Positions 1 to 12,075 of a stretch of DNA of 64,000 nucleotides are shown piece after piece (the first letter of the stretch is position 1; the number at the start of each line of letters is the position of its first letter). Under the pieces are notes generated by a model that did not search any database, had not been told where the DNA came from, and saw nothing but the letters and a program-made list of their open reading frames with translations. Source of the stretch: Macrolepiota albuminosa (Eukaryota; Basidiomycota; Agaricomycetes; Agaricales; Agaricaceae); contig JAMWFC010000008.1 of assembly GCA_027475525.1 (NCBI GenBank), forward strand, positions 160,160-224,159, read 5' to 3'. The translations under genes and the position numbers were made by a program.

Positions 1-3
1 GGA

Positions 4-1881
4 CTAGTTCCATTGGCCTCGAAAAGCACGCCGGCCATACGGTCTGCCTCCACGCATGCTTCCTCCCCTACCCCTACCCATACCCCTGCCTCTAGCGAAG
101 TACTCCTGGGGACGGTCCGTATCATTGCTGTACGCGCTGTGCGTAGTCTGGGTTGGTTGAATTAACGTAGGCTTGAACCCTAGCCATCCTGGTAACTCTG
201 GGAAGGGGCAATTGGGAGTGTCGTGATCTATAGATTTACAGTTGACGCAGAGAAGGGTGTTTTTGCCTAGAAGTGGTAGGCCGAAGCCTGAGGTCACAGA
301 GGGGAATGTACACGTTCGCATAAGCTGAATTAATTTAACGTGGTCGTCGTCAGAAAGGAAGGAGTGATGGAGGAACACATTCCAGCCTCTGAAGTCACCT
401 CCATTTGCCTTACTCCTTTTGACGTCAATGAATTTTACTGATATGCTGTTCAGGATGTCATTCGCGATATAGTCTGGGTGAGCTGGGGCGCAGTCAACTA
501 TGTGTTTTATGACCTGTTCGGATTCCTGTAAACTGCTGACCACCAATTCTGTTACTGCAGAGCGAGCGTCTGGAGAGTCGACGTATGTGAGGCCACAGAT
601 GGTCATTACAAAGACGGGTCGTGTATCACTGAACGACTTGAAAATAACCGTAATGTCTTTGGTGGAGACAATCTCAAGGCTATCAAGGAAATCGTTCTGT
701 GCAGTGGTGAGGCCGGATATGAGCATGTGGTAAGGTGAAGAGAAGCGGTCAGAGTCTACCGCGCGCTCCTGCAAGGGAAATGATACTCCCAGAGTCAGAT
801 CGTTTTCAACTCGTACGAGGCTCTTGATCAGTGCCCAGGTTTTATCGACTGTAGCGAGGCTGTTCGTTTCGTATTTGCACCTGAATAGTCTAACCCAAAT
901 CTTGTTTGTGGTAACCTTTTTCCACGCCGCCACCTGTGACGTGGCAACGTTTTCCAGGGGGTGTGAGCCTAAGTGTATTCTTGGCCATCCACCGTTTGGC
1001 ACAGCGGTCCTCTGCAGGCCAGTTGTGTTGGTCGTGATTCCATCATCCGACTTCACATCTCTGTATATCTCTTCCCTGGGTCCTGAGGCGATAGGGGGAA
1101 CATTGGAGAGACCCAGCGAGTTGCGCCCAGTACTGGTATCCTTCTGGCCGCTCTGGTGCCGCATGGGACGAATATGGGGGGAGGGTGAGATGGTGGGGGG
1201 GTCGACAAGTATTTCGTCCCACGCGGAGTCGCCTATAAGTGTATTGCTCTGATCAGGGATACTATTCGGAGCTCGGTCTGGGTCTTCAGTCTGGGGCTCA
1301 CTTCGGGGCACACTAATGTTCCTGCCAAACGTGAACTGGGCCTGGGTAAATGGAGGGTGCGCTGGTGAGTGGTTGTCCTCCGGATCGGGTTGTACTGTGA
1401 GGAGTACTGGCGTGCCCATGGGAGGGACTGCTGTAGAGGTGTGCCTTTTTGGGGTCCTATCGACTACAGGGCTGGAGGGCTGAGGACGTTTAGCCTTGTC
1501 ACTCTCTCTGGGCTTCTTTCGTCCTAAGGTGAGTTTCACCTTTCCTATGCGTGGTCTTGGGACAGTATTCTCATTATTTGCGGGCCTCGTGGGAAGCGGG
1601 GGAAAGCTCGTGTTCTCGTTCGTTGCATTGTAGGGGGTTACAATGTTAGGGAGCGAGTTTTCGGGGCTGACTTGACTATGCGGAAAGAGTCTATCTGGCG
1701 ATTGCTATAGGGGCATGCGTGGGGTACTCATCTCAATACTCCTGGGGCTAGCCTGAGTAGATGGAGTAGCAGGGATCTCGTCCATAATTAGGTCAATTTC
1801 AGCCTCAGGAGGGGTTGGGGAGTGTTCAGTTGTCATTCGGCAGGCGGGTAAGAGGGGGGAGGGGGTAGGTGGTTCATGCAT
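4..1881 (-). pseudogene. LINE-type retrotransposon ORF1 (Gag-like, zinc knuckle, RGG tail), one in-frame stop
   Basis: The reading frame opens at an ATG at 1881 and runs to a stop at 4-6, broken once by TAG at 1705-1707 (consistent with CAG to TAG). The first 150 residues are Pro/Ser/Thr-rich and look disordered. The middle part is a folded-looking region I do not recognise. Near the C-terminus is a CCHC knuckle of spacing C-x2-C-x4-H-x4-C (begins CVNCKSIDH), followed by a short arginine/glycine tail (RGRGMGRGRGG). A knuckle plus a basic RGG tail fits the nucleic-acid-binding ORF1 of fungal non-LTR elements; the reverse transcriptase ORF would then lie downstream on the minus strand, outside the window. 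A decayed LTR-element Gag is the alternative. No poly-A tail or target duplication can be checked because the 3' part is missing. Confidence 0.55.
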
Positions 1882-2809
1882 ATATATATGTGTGTTTTTA
1901 TTAACGTTGCTGTCAGGCGACCCTATGTCACTCCTTCGCAATTGTGGGTCAGATCCGGTATGGCCTACCGGTTGTGTTGCATTTTAGTTTGGCGGTATTC
2001 CTTCCGGGTAGTGTTATTCTTTGGTTACGGTGATTGCTCTTACGACGTTATCATGCCGGTGGAGGGTCTTAACCAATGAGTATTTCACTTTACAGAGACA
2101 GGTTTTTGGTGAGCTGTATGCTATTGTTCCCATGGGTAGTAGTGCGCCTGCAATTCATAGCTGGCCTTGAAAATGTAAATTTTTTGACAGTTGTAGGTCA
2201 TGCACGATGACGTGGCAGAGTGAATATTGCCCGCATTCAGCCTCTCCCACTGGGCTCGCCCAGCAGAATTATGGGAGGGCCACTGTCTTTTGGCGGGGGG
2301 GGCATTGACAGCATCTTTCGATGCTTATACACCTTTCGGTGTAGCTCCCGTTAGGAAGCAGCTGGACAGAGTTACCTGCCAGCTTTGTTTGTATAAGTTT
2401 CGTGTATACCACATGGTGGTAACAAGTCAAGAGGCCCCCCGTCCCTCGCCAATCTTCGACACCCTCCCCCCTCCTCCCAACTTCACGCCTCCAACTTCAC
2501 ACCTCCCAGTACGCAACCGCACCACCCTCCAACTTCCCTCCTCATTCACACATAAAAAATCATACTCGGTTACAGATTACAAAATTCGTAATACATGCAC
2601 ATACGCGTACATCGTACATCGGGTGCGTGGTATATAGGTGAGGAGTTGATGAAGATGACGAAGTTGATGAAGATCGGGGGATACGGGATATGGATGCGGG
2701 ATGCAATGGAGAGAGAGAGGTAGAGCCAGAGGTAAAAGCCAAAACCAAAAGCCAAAGCCAAAGCCAAAAAAAAAGAAAGAAAAAAAAAACCAACAAACCA
2801 AAAAAAAAA
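1882..2809. other. Non-coding: possible LINE 5' leader, then low-complexity spacer
   Basis: No gene is supported. A short (TA)n run sits at 1881-1889 just upstream of the ORF1 start. About 2745-2815 is very A-rich, with repeated AAAGCCA units and A runs, and lies immediately beyond the stop codon of the P450 gene, so it is probably its 3' flank. Confidence 0.5.
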
Positions 2810-4569
2810 TCACACATCCCTCCTCTTAACACCAACAACACACCCCAACGGCTTCCTCAAGAACCCCTCACTAGTAAGCAATGCCTGCCCCTCTCTCTCC
2901 AACACAAACTCATACCTCCTCAGCAACGCCGCAACAATAACCTGCAGCTCCAAAAACGCGAGATTCCTGCCAACACACGCACGGGGGCCCGTACTAAACG
3001 GGTTGAAGCACTTTTGTATCTTCGCCTGGCGATCCTCCTCAAGGAACCGTTCAGGGCGGTACGCCTCCGTGTCGGGGCCCCAAGTGTCCACGTCCCGGTG
3101 GATAGAATACGAGGGCACGGACACGACGGTGTCCTCTGGGAAATGCAGGCCGAGGACCGTGAGTCCGCCTTGGGGCACGACGCGCGGGAGCCCGAGGGAC
3201 GACGTCGAGTGGATGCGCAGCCCTTCGTTGATGCATGCGTCGAGGTACGGCAGGTTCTTGACTTGGTCGCCGGTCGGCGCGACGAGGTCTTCGGAGCCGA
3301 GCTCGTCGTCGAGCTCGCGTTGCAGTTTGCGCTGCGCGTCGGGGTTCGATGCGAGGTGGTATATGATTGCGCAGGTGGAGCTTGGGTGAGGTGTTTAGTG
3401 ATGGGGAACAAAAGAAGGGGGGGAAGATAACGTACTTGGAGGTTGTATCGGATCCGGCGATCAGGAGCGTTAGCGCCTCGGCAGTGACTTCCTCTCGGGT
3501 CATGAGATTGCCGTTCGAGTCCCTGGAATTCTTCAATTTGGCAAGGAGGTCAACTCTATCGGACTCGGACATGAGCCTATTCTTTACAGCCATGATGGCG
3601 ATGCCGGCAAGAGTCTTGACGTCCTTCTCGCCGCGCCTGTACCACGGAATCATGCGTGCGAATGGACGCCACCACGGTGGGAGAACACCAAGGGACATGG
3701 AGTACTCGCCACGGCCGTTGAGGATCTTGACTGCGGGCACCTCTGCAACGTCTTCAGGACGAGACTCTTTCCCATACGAGGAGATGGCTTGGGACTCGGA
3801 TTGGTTCTTGGGGACCTTGGCGACGTCCTTGGCGGCTTGGATCATGCCAAAAGGAGCGCCAAAGGCCAAATCGCCGACAATGTCGAACGCGAGATAGTTG
3901 GCCCCTGTGGGGTTGTCAGAGTTGAATCGACAGGAAGAATGGGTAACGTACAGAGCAAACAATCAAGATACAACCTGCCGTTTCTGCCGTGCCATCCGCC
4001 GCCCTCTGGACCAGAGTGGCCCTTGACGGCCAAGGCAAAGAGACGATCCCACTGTTCAATGAGGGCAGTGACATGTGCCCTAATGTGAGGCTCGAACTCG
4101 ACGACGGACTTTTGTGAAAAGATGTGTGCGACAATCTTGCGTTTGCGGGCGTGCTCGTTGCGATCGCGGGTGTTGAAGATGCCACGACGGATGGAGACAA
4201 AGGCGTCGTAAAAGTTGGACTTTAAAGCACCGTTTCCGTGGGCGTAGACGACCTGGAGGGCATCTGGGTGTGCTATGGAGATGTGATTTGGAGCAATGCG
4301 GACAAAGGGGCCTAATAGGGGTGAGCATGGGACAGGACGAGGAGAGAGAACTGACCGTGCTTGAGGTGGAGCTGGTGAATGGACTCTGAACGGTGACCAC
4401 CCTTGCTGACGAGACCGAGCCAGAGATCAGAGAAGCGGGCAAGCCAGGGGCCGGGAAGTGCACGGGCATTGTGTGTGTCCCAGAGATAGGGGACGAGATG
4501 GACGAGCACAAAGACCAGAGGCGCGGCAATTGCCACTGTAGTCAAGTCGAGACCGAATAGAGAAAACAT
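2810..4569 (-). CDS. Cytochrome P450, CYP53 family (benzoate 4-monooxygenase type)
   Basis: Four exons give an intact 537-residue protein: 4569-4356, 4311-3952, 3904-3436 and 3380-2810, all introns GT-AG (44-55 nt) with matching phases. Residues about 5-25 form an N-terminal membrane anchor. The I-helix motif AGSDTT is at 341-346, ExxR (EGLR) at 400-403, PERF at 457-460, and the heme loop FSTGPRACVG has its cysteine at 483. Blocks such as NFYDAFVSIR, NTRDRNEHARKRK and GDLAFGAPFGM match CYP53, whose known members hydroxylate benzoate to 4-hydroxybenzoate at the ER, supplied with electrons by P450 reductase. In fungi this family serves aromatic-acid breakdown and detoxification. The substrate is inferred from family. 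The start codon is 156 bp from the divergent start at 4726, so a shared promoter is likely. Confidence 0.9.
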
Positions 4570-4725
4570 GATTGCGAGAATGTTGCAGACATGGATTGAC
4601 TTTTATAGACGAACTAGCGCCAACTGACCAGTCGGCATTTCCCGCGGATCTCGATTACGGCTAGTCGGCAGAAGAAGAACATACGCGCACGACGGGCACG
4701 GCGAAAACATACTTCATTCCCCACG
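4570..4725. promoter_or_regulatory. Divergent intergenic region between the CYP53 gene and the secreted-protein gene
   Basis: Start codons at 4569 (-) and 4726 (+) leave 156 bp for both promoters and both 5' leaders. I see no clear TATA box serving the plus-strand gene. The region being a bidirectional promoter is an inference from geometry alone. Confidence 0.45.
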
Positions 4726-6492
4726 ATGCATTCCCTCGTCCTGGCCCTGCTCTCCGCCCGCGCCCTCGCACAGAGCGCAACCTTTCTCCCCTCCAACGCA
4801 CCGGACCACTCCGAACAGGGCCAAGCCGGCACAAACCGATGCGCCGCCGCGTTCAACCAGACGTCCGACTGCCAGAACGCTTATAGTAAGCTCGCCCCCC
4901 CCATCCGCACCTTCTCCCGCGAACCACACACAGTAAACTCGCTCACCGATTGGTGCATCTGGGCTCCTCCCAAACCAGGCCCAGACGCCGTCATCGGCAA
5001 CACCGAGGCGAGTACCGAGTCCCTTCTTCCCGCCGATCTCTCACTAACACCGCCCCACCCCAGCGCATTGAAGTCGCGTGGTGCACAAAGGTATTTATCT
5101 TCCCATCCACTCCAACTTTGCCTCACTCTATCATAGAACGGCACTGGCACCCGCCTCATTCCCGACGGCGCAATCACCGGCGCGCACTTTGTCCAGACCC
5201 CTGATTTCGTCCAAGTCACAGGTAAAAACTCTCATCTAATCGCATCACCAACTCGACACACCACACACACACACAGGCGTAGGCAACCTCACATTTCTCA
5301 ACATCCCCGCGGGCGATGAAGGCGTACGTCCTTTCCCTCTATTCAATTCAATTCACCCAACCCTCACACTCATCTCCAGGGCGAGGTATGAGAAGTCCAT
5401 TCTATTCAAGCCACTTGATCCGACTCGGTTCTTCCATTTCCATTCCTCTTCTCTATTTCAATGCAAGGTATCCTAACAACTCACCGCACTGCTAGCTCGA
5501 TCCACACGGACAAGACGGCAACGGTACGTCCTCTCAAAAAAAAAAAGAAAAGAAAGGTCACCACCGGCTAAATACCCAACACAGGCAACCCCATCGGCGG
5601 CCTCGTGTTCTCTACCGCGTTCGGACCGCTACAGCAGATCTTCGAGTGGACAGTCGGTCCTTTCCATCATCCGTTCCTAAACTTTTTACTTACTTACTTA
5701 CCTCTGCCAAAAACAGAACTTTGTCTCCGACACACAATTCTGCTTCCGTGCATGCAAACCCGGTCCGATGGCGCCGACCTGGTGTCAAGTGCGTATCTAC
5801 TCCTTTATCCTTAAGTTTTATCCTCACACGACCGCGCCACACAGCACATCTACGACACGCTAGGATGCGCATGGAACATGCCAGCCAACTACGACGCCGG
5901 CGTTTTTGAGCAATGCAAAGGCGACAGTGGCCAGGTGCGTCCTTCCTTAGATCTTTCCTTCCCTAACTAACCAACACACACACACCACACACAGCCAATG
6001 GGCGTCTACGGATCCTCGACGTTCTTCCAAGGCGAACCAGTCACGCCGGCCGCACACCCGGTGCCTCCGTCCAGCTCCTGCACACCAATGAGCACAATCG
6101 CCAACGGGCTCGTGGCTGTACCCACCAGCACCAGCACCACCGCGAGCGCGAGCGCAAGCGTACCAGTGAGCTTTTCCCTCTTTTCCCTTTCCATCAATCG
6201 GATCCACATCCCGCCGATCCCTCCCAACTCCTATTCCTACCAATCCTTCTCGAGATCACGATCGAGATCCGAGCTTATACGTCCAACGTAACTGAATACT
6301 GATCTTCTTATGTGTACATAGGCATCGTCGTCGGGTCTAGGCTCAGGCTCAGGCTCAGGTACTCGAGCTTCGACTGGTGCGAGTCCAACGGCCACGAACG
6401 CCGCTGCGGCTTCTTTCCGTTTCCGTTTCAGTGCAAACGGCGGATATGGACATGCGATCGCGTTCGGGGTGCTTGCTCTTTTGTTCTTTTGA
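4726..6492 (+). CDS. Secreted GPI-type protein, homologue of basidiomycete 'macrofage activating glycoprotein'
   Basis: Twelve exons give a 332-residue protein: 4726-4885, 4934-5007, 5064-5090, 5137-5221, 5277-5323, 5380-5385, 5496-5523, 5585-5652, 5717-5788, 5845-5934, 5995-6165, 6322-6492. Exon 3 is 27 nt and exon 6 only 6 nt (Gly-Glu). Intron 2 starts GCGAGT, a GC-AG intron, because no GT donor keeps the frame. Residues 1-16 are a signal peptide; a cysteine-containing core includes VAWCTK, HFVQTPDFVQVTG, GNPIGGLVFSTAFG and GCAWNMPANYDAGVFEQC. A Ser/Thr/Ala linker follows, ending in a hydrophobic tail (HAIAFGVLALLFF) that fits a GPI-attachment signal. The biochemical role of this family is not known to me; the name is inherited from homologues in mushroom-forming fungi. 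The wall or plasma-membrane surface is the expected location. Confidence 0.82.
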
Positions 6493-7523
6493 GTGAGAGT
6501 GAGCTCTCTCGTCTGGTTTGTGAAAACTATCCTTTTTCTTTTTTCTTTTTTCTATCGTTTTTGGTTTTAGTGTTTGGTTTTCGTGGATACGTGATTCGTG
6601 TACGTTGCTGACCCTCTCTCTTTTTTTTCTGTGCCCTGTTGCTTTTTGCCATGATCTACATGACGTTACCACAGTACTATCCGTATCCGTAGTTTGATTG
6701 ACGCTCTTCCATACATCCCCGTACGTATATAACGTGTACAGTGCTATCTCTGTCATCCCTATACATACTATCGACCTACATACTGTCTGTCTGATATACC
6801 CTATCTTCTCCCATTCCCTTGCTTTTCCCTTTCCCCGTGCTCTCAACACACACATTCCTATTACGTGTTGTACGGTCTTTGTATTTGTTACGTTTTTTGA
6901 TGATATTCAATGCTTGCTTGCTTTCTGTGGCTGTCCTTTCCTTAAGCGAGTAAGGAGCGCCGATGTATATAGCTTCCGTCCCGCCTTGCTTGCGCACTTG
7001 AGTATTTCAAATTTCAGGCCCAGGGTTTGATTAGACCGATTGGCAGCACTTAAGGTTCGTTCGTCACTTGTGCGATTGGATGTATGTACGTACGTCTTAT
7101 TAACGCCCCGCTCCGGGCGGAGCGTACATGCGTGCAGGGTGTCTATCTGTCACCACTCACTCACTCACTTATCAACATACTATGTATGTATGTATAATGT
7201 CTGTCTACTTTATCAAGCTTTGCGCTTCCGGACCGAACCCAGTTGCATACAGTGTCCCTTTGTCAAATTTAGAATTTAGAGGAACAAAAGGGTCATAAGC
7301 TCCAGAACCAAAAAAGCATAGATTACTTTTCATATATATATATATTCCCCGTGTGAGAGGAGATGCGCCGCAGGTGAAAATAGCTTTTTCTGGAAATTCC
7401 TTTCTGTTGTCGATCCGGCACACTTTGCTATACATGTATACAATTCTACACGGCTTGTGTAATTGGTACTTGTACAATTACGGGCTTTTCGTCACTATAT
7501 ATATATATATATATATTATTACT
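6493..7523. other. Convergent intergenic region with (TA)n microsatellite
   Basis: This lies between the 3' ends of two convergent genes. Open frames on both strands are short and lack splice or domain logic. A (TA)n run at about 7496-7516 is directly next to the GST stop codon, and another short one sits at about 7334-7344. Nothing else is supported. Confidence 0.5.
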
Positions 7524-9052
7524 TTATAGCGGCCGGACGTTGGGAATGGGTCCCACGGGAACGACCCTAGTAGGATTAATCTGGGTACAAACGAACCAAT
7601 CAAAAACGGGCATGAGGAAAGGAGGGAGAAAGAAGATACCTGGGCGTGAGACCAATAGTAGTGCGTTTTGATATGCTCGAAATTCGTAGAAGACTGGAAG
7701 GCGGGGTTCGTCCAGTAGAGTTTCTGCATCCATCTGTTGGTGGTGGAGTGAGTCGAAAGAGGCGAATGGTGTTAGATAGTTGTTAGATCATTGGAGTAAA
7801 GTGGAGCCAGAAAAAATAGACGCAATTCGCGGAGCACAAATAGGATAGATGGTGGAAGGAAATGTACGCACTTGTGGATGGCAGGGTACCCGTCACGAAT
7901 GGTGCGCAAGTTACATTTGAAGTGGCCTACATAGACCGGATCGAAGCGAATCTGTGGAATAAAGTTCACAAGAAGGGAAAAAATCAGTTCTCTTGTTGGA
8001 AGCACACCAATGACAGATGGGAACGAGAAACAAGACATACAATTGTAACCCAAAGTCTGATGTCTGCTTCGGTAAGTTTATCTCCGACAAGGTAGTCCTT
8101 TCCAACTAGAAGTTTCTCAACCCGGTCGAGTGCCTCGAAGACTTCAACGACAGCTTTCTGATACGCTTCTTGCGTAGTCGCAAATCCTGCTCGGTAAACT
8201 CCGTCTAAGATAATTACAATTAGCCACGCTACACAAGGTTAGGACCCGGATCTAACCCACTGTTAATGTTTGGATAGATCCAGGTGTTGAGCTCGTCAAT
8301 TTGGCTACGAAGGTCCGTTGGGTAGTAATCAAGGGTCGCCTTCTCAGATGGGACCAAATGGTTGAAAGCTGTATTGAAGATGCGGATAATTTCCGAACTC
8401 TCATTGTTGACAATAGTATGTGTCTTCTTGTCCCACAAAACGGGAACGGTAAACCTATAGAACATTCGTTATAGACGGTCGTTGAGAATGAATAGGCACG
8501 ACAAACCTGCCGCTGTAATCCGGATCAGCTTTCAGATAGAGATCCTTGACGTGCTCGGCTTTGTACAAAGGATCAACGTCGGCATCAGGGAACGCATCGA
8601 CGTTGGCAAAAGGCCACCCTTGTCCGCCCATTCGGGGTGACACCACAGTCACGGCTAGAGTGAATCGATGCCTTAGCACGACTTAAATTACCGAAATCAA
8701 CGCGCGGCTCACGGATAATGTCCTCCAAGCCCTTCAATTTGCGCACGATCAAAGTTCTCGTGGCCCAAGCTGGAAAAAGGTGATCACGACCGTCAGTTGT
8801 CCGTAGTACGTCGTTCAAAGAAAAAATCCCTCACGGCAGGCGTACGAGACGTAGAGATGATACCGATCTGGAGCGACGGAGTTAGGAGATCTCAGCAGCG
8901 CAAGAAGGCTTGTTCGTACCAAGCTCAGGCTCGAAGCGTCCACCCTTCTCGATAGTATTCCGGAACGAGGCATCTGCGCGTTTGAAACTTCCATCAGCCT
9001 CAGTCTTCATCTTCCCGATATCGGACTGCGATGTATGGTCTTTGGTAGCCAT
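7524..9052 (-). CDS. Glutathione S-transferase, ECM4/Xi type (glutathionyl-hydroquinone reductase)
   Basis: Nine exons give an intact 319-residue protein: 9052-8920, 8867-8835, 8769-8713, 8654-8507, 8454-8261, 8204-8041, 7951-7872, 7733-7640, 7580-7524. All introns are GT-AG and all phases close. The catalytic motif CPWA is assembled across an exon junction, with its cysteine at residue 55 in YACPWATRT. Other family blocks are [39 protein letters not shown] and the C-terminal [12 protein letters not shown] followed by [10 protein letters not shown]. The cysteine-type site means deglutathionylation of glutathionyl-hydroquinones rather than classical conjugation; that reaction is known for the family and inferred here. 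The enzyme is normally cytosolic or mitochondrial and acts in aromatic and quinone stress, compatible with the nearby CYP53 gene, though no cluster is claimed. Confidence 0.93.
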
Positions 9053-9261
9053 GGTGCGGATTGCTGTAAACCTCGAGCGAGGAAGGTTCGATATATAAAT
9101 CAAATAAGGCTTATGGATGACTGTACTCTTTGAAGAGAACCTTAGAAATCCACTCTGAGTCCGAGATGTTTTGTCAGTGCGTATAGGCTGGCACGTGCTG
9201 ATGTACTAATGATGTCAGTTTTGAGTTCACGGAAAACTCTTAGCTGACTGATATTGACGTT

Positions 9262-9400
9262 ACAGAGTGTAGGGATAGCTGATGGGGAATTTGTCGTATT
9301 ACGCAGGCATGCTGGACGTGGTCGTAGCAATGCTTTGTACTGTGAGGCCTTCAAGGATTGGAGCACAATCATAGGTCATAGACTCACGTGACTTTTTTTC
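9262..9400. repeat. Dispersed repeat, copy 1 (transposon remnant)
   Basis: About 140 bp starting TTACAGAGTGTAGGGATAGC recur at 25931-26075 in the same orientation. The copies differ mainly by C/T and G/A changes, with the other copy more AT-rich. It lies upstream of the GST start. The parent element is not identified; a solo piece of an LTR is possible. Confidence 0.6.
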
Positions 9401-10180
9401 TGATTATGTGTCAGTGGTCTCGTAATCTGGCTTTGTATAATTCTACGAGCAGGCAGGACTGATGTCATGATTAGATATTTTCCGATATATTTATTTATTT
9501 ATTTTGTCTATTTTCCGAACTCCTTGAAGTTCCGGTTTTACAAGTATCCACAAGTGACGACGTTTTCTCCTGTAAACTGCTCTCACAAGGACAATCGGAC
9601 TTAGCATATGATTAGTAAAGTATAAAAGCTCATGTATTCAATAGCTAACTCTAACTTTGTTGCTGTTGGTTTTTCTGATTTGTTTACTTAAGTCAGTTCT
9701 TGACATTGCAACGAAGTTCCACACTCAGCCAAGGCCCTAGCTCACTGTAGCCAGCATCATCCTTGCTGTTTCCCCATCACACTTGACAACACTTTTATTC
9801 TGCTTGCCCTCCACGCTAACCGCATACATATCAGACTAAGTACATTTTATCTTCTTATCATCCTCATCACCATTTGCTGGTGCAGCTAACGGTAGTCAGT
9901 AAATAGCAAGGAACCCTAGTTAGTAGGCACAAAAGAGTTGCTTCAAGGCACCCTCCAGAGTTGAACTGTTGGGCCTGTGTTCTTAAGTGAACCAGCTCTT
10001 CTTACACCAGTGCAATGGGCAGTAGTCACTCCGTTGAGCCTGGATATTTCACAACTGCTCTCTGATTTATTGGCATGAACGCATGTCAACTCATGGCTGA
10101 CAAAAATCTTGACTTGCTTCCTGCATGTGCTGTTCAAAGGCATATAATCAGCTGATTATATTGAGTTTTCACTTGCACAT
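9401..10180. other. Probable LTR and leader remnant of the decayed Ty3 element
   Basis: There is no coding sequence. A TATA-like stretch (GTATAAAAGCTC, about 9620-9632) followed by T-rich DNA looks like an LTR promoter upstream of the Gag fragment. No matching LTR could be paired by eye, so the boundary is uncertain. Confidence 0.35.
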
Positions 10181-11383
10181 GTGTCACAGCCTCTATTATA
10201 CACACCCATGTTATCTGATTCTGACCCTATGACCACTATGACACCAGAGGATGTGGTCAGCATCCTTCAAAGTGGGATCACTTCCATTCTTGATGCCATC
10301 AATCACCTTATCCCCACTTGGAGTGCCACTGCTGCCAACCTCGACATTACTGCACAGTTCATCGATGCTACTACCAACAACATTGCTGCTATCACAAACT
10401 GACCCTAGCCACACATCAACATGGCAGTAAACCTGAGGACTATTCCCCTCCCTGACAAATTCAAAGGCTCCAGGGACAAGGCTGTTTACTTCTTGCGAGC
10501 CTGCAACCAATATTTCATGCAAGCCAAGGTCTTAAGAGACGAAGTAAAGGTAGCTACAGCATTAGCTTTGATGAAAGGCAATAAAGTGAGTAAATGGGCC
10601 AAAAATCAACTAGAGCTTATCCAAGATGAAAGAGAGGGGGCATTTACCACATGGGTACTGTTCCAAGCTGCATTCAAGGACCATTTTGGAGATCACATTC
10701 CCAAGAAACTGCTGCTACTAAGATTTGAATCCTTGCTATGAGAGATAAAGTGGCAGATGAGTATAACACCAAGTTCAACAATCTTAAGCATGATACAGGG
10801 TAGAATGAGGCAGCATTGCTCAATCATTACAAATTGGGGCTGGAGAAAAACCTACTTATAAAGATTTATCAGTGCAACCCCCTTCCCAGAACCTTGCAGA
10901 AATGGCAAGACAAAGTGGACTTACTAGACCAACAGTAGAGACAATCTAAGATTATGGTAGGAAGGGCAGAAAAAGAAAGACAAGGTGTTGAAAGTTTAAA
11001 TAAACATATGAATGTTCTTCAAACTTTGATGGCACTAGTCAAAAATACTAGTCAACTAGCCACCGCTGCTGATCTGAATGCTATAGACATAGATGGGACC
11101 CCTGACCTGTTACAACTATGGGAAAATAGGCCACATTGCACAAAACTGTTGGTCCTCTAAGGTCATTAAAGTTGTGGAGGTGGGAGAAATGACAGATGAG
11201 ATGAAGAAGATGGTGGCAGTGCAACTCTATAAACAGGGTTTTTTGTTTTTAAGGGGCTTAGCATGTAGCCAAATAGCTGAGCACATACAAGATTCCAATT
11301 TTAGTATTAGTTCCATAACAACCAGTCAAGGACATTTATTTAGTATACAAAAAGGAGATTTGAGACTCAACAACAGGAATTGA
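10181..11383 (+). pseudogene. Ty3/gypsy Gag remnant with broken zinc knuckle
   Basis: Consecutive fragments in shifting frames carry a retrotransposon Gag: a start-like segment at 10421 (MAVNLRTIPLPDKFKG), the core helices (CNQYFMQAKVLRDEVKVATAL, FKDHFGD), stops from about 10739, and a zinc knuckle relic near 11105-11150 reading CYNYGKIGHIAQNC, in which the second cysteine of CCHC is a tyrosine. The preceding short frame (10208-10402) resembles a coiled-coil leader. The stretch is AT-rich and degenerate, unlike the GC-rich chromovirus that starts at 13534, so the two elements are different in age and family. Confidence 0.75.
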
Positions 11384-11564
11384 TGGTAATAAATGCTGTC
11401 AGAAATGCATCTACCCAGATTAACATAGACTTGCAATGGCTAGATAATCAAAAATCTATAAATATAGAAGGATTACTAGACTCAAGCATAACACCATGTT
11501 CATCCACAAAGACTTTGTATGAAAACATGATTTATCAGTCCAGAAATTACCATGCGCAATATCA

Positions 11565-11849
11565 GTGTTTAATATTAATAGGTCCAAAAATAAAAACGGA
11601 TCTATAATGGAGTTTGTACTCCTCAAGATAAGGTATAAAAACCATTCTGAAAAGGTTTATTTTTACGTTGCAAATATAAGAAGGTCTGAAGTTATTATTG
11701 GGCATAATTGGCTGGAAAAACATAATCCAAAAATAGACTGGAGAACAGGAGAGATATTTTTCAACCATTGTCCAAGCTCCTGTGAAAAAGAGAGGATCAA
11801 GAAACTTAAGACAAATGCAAAAGCGAGGCAACGTGAGAAAAAAAATTGA
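11565..11849 (+). pseudogene. Ty3/gypsy protease-end fragment
   Basis: The fragment contains the typical tail of a retropepsin, where the strand leading to the RT linker reads VIIGHNWLEKHNPKIDWRTGEI. The catalytic Asp-Ser/Thr-Gly box is not seen in frame; upstream at about 11470-11500 a DSSIT-like stretch may be its decayed remnant. It is followed by a lysine-rich segment and stops. Confidence 0.65.
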
Positions 11850-12075
11850 AAATCAGTAACAAAAGAGGAAGTTGTAGGCAAAAAGAACATAAAAGGAACT
11901 AAAGAACCAAAAAGATTCAGATGGCTAAAGAAGGGGCACTAATACATACAATTCTTCAATCCCAATGTCAGAATTTTTGATAGTCTCTTTTTTGAAAAAA
12001 GCTGAATGCTGGCAGCAGCAGCATTGAGAATGAACACAATTGTTCTTCGGATTTTGCAATTTCTATTAAAAGTTC
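11850..12075 (+). other. Internal deletion site of the Ty3 remnant (reverse transcriptase missing)
   Basis: Between the protease tail and the RNase H domain only about 230 bp remain. No RT motifs (no YxDD box, no LPQG-type block) can be read in any frame, so most of the RT-coding region is gone. Confidence 0.6.

Noticed and set aside
2570..2841. Hydrophobic minus-strand frames rich in Phe and Leu (possible membrane peptide)
   Set aside because: They come from an A-rich low-complexity tract (T-rich on that strand) beyond the P450 stop codon.
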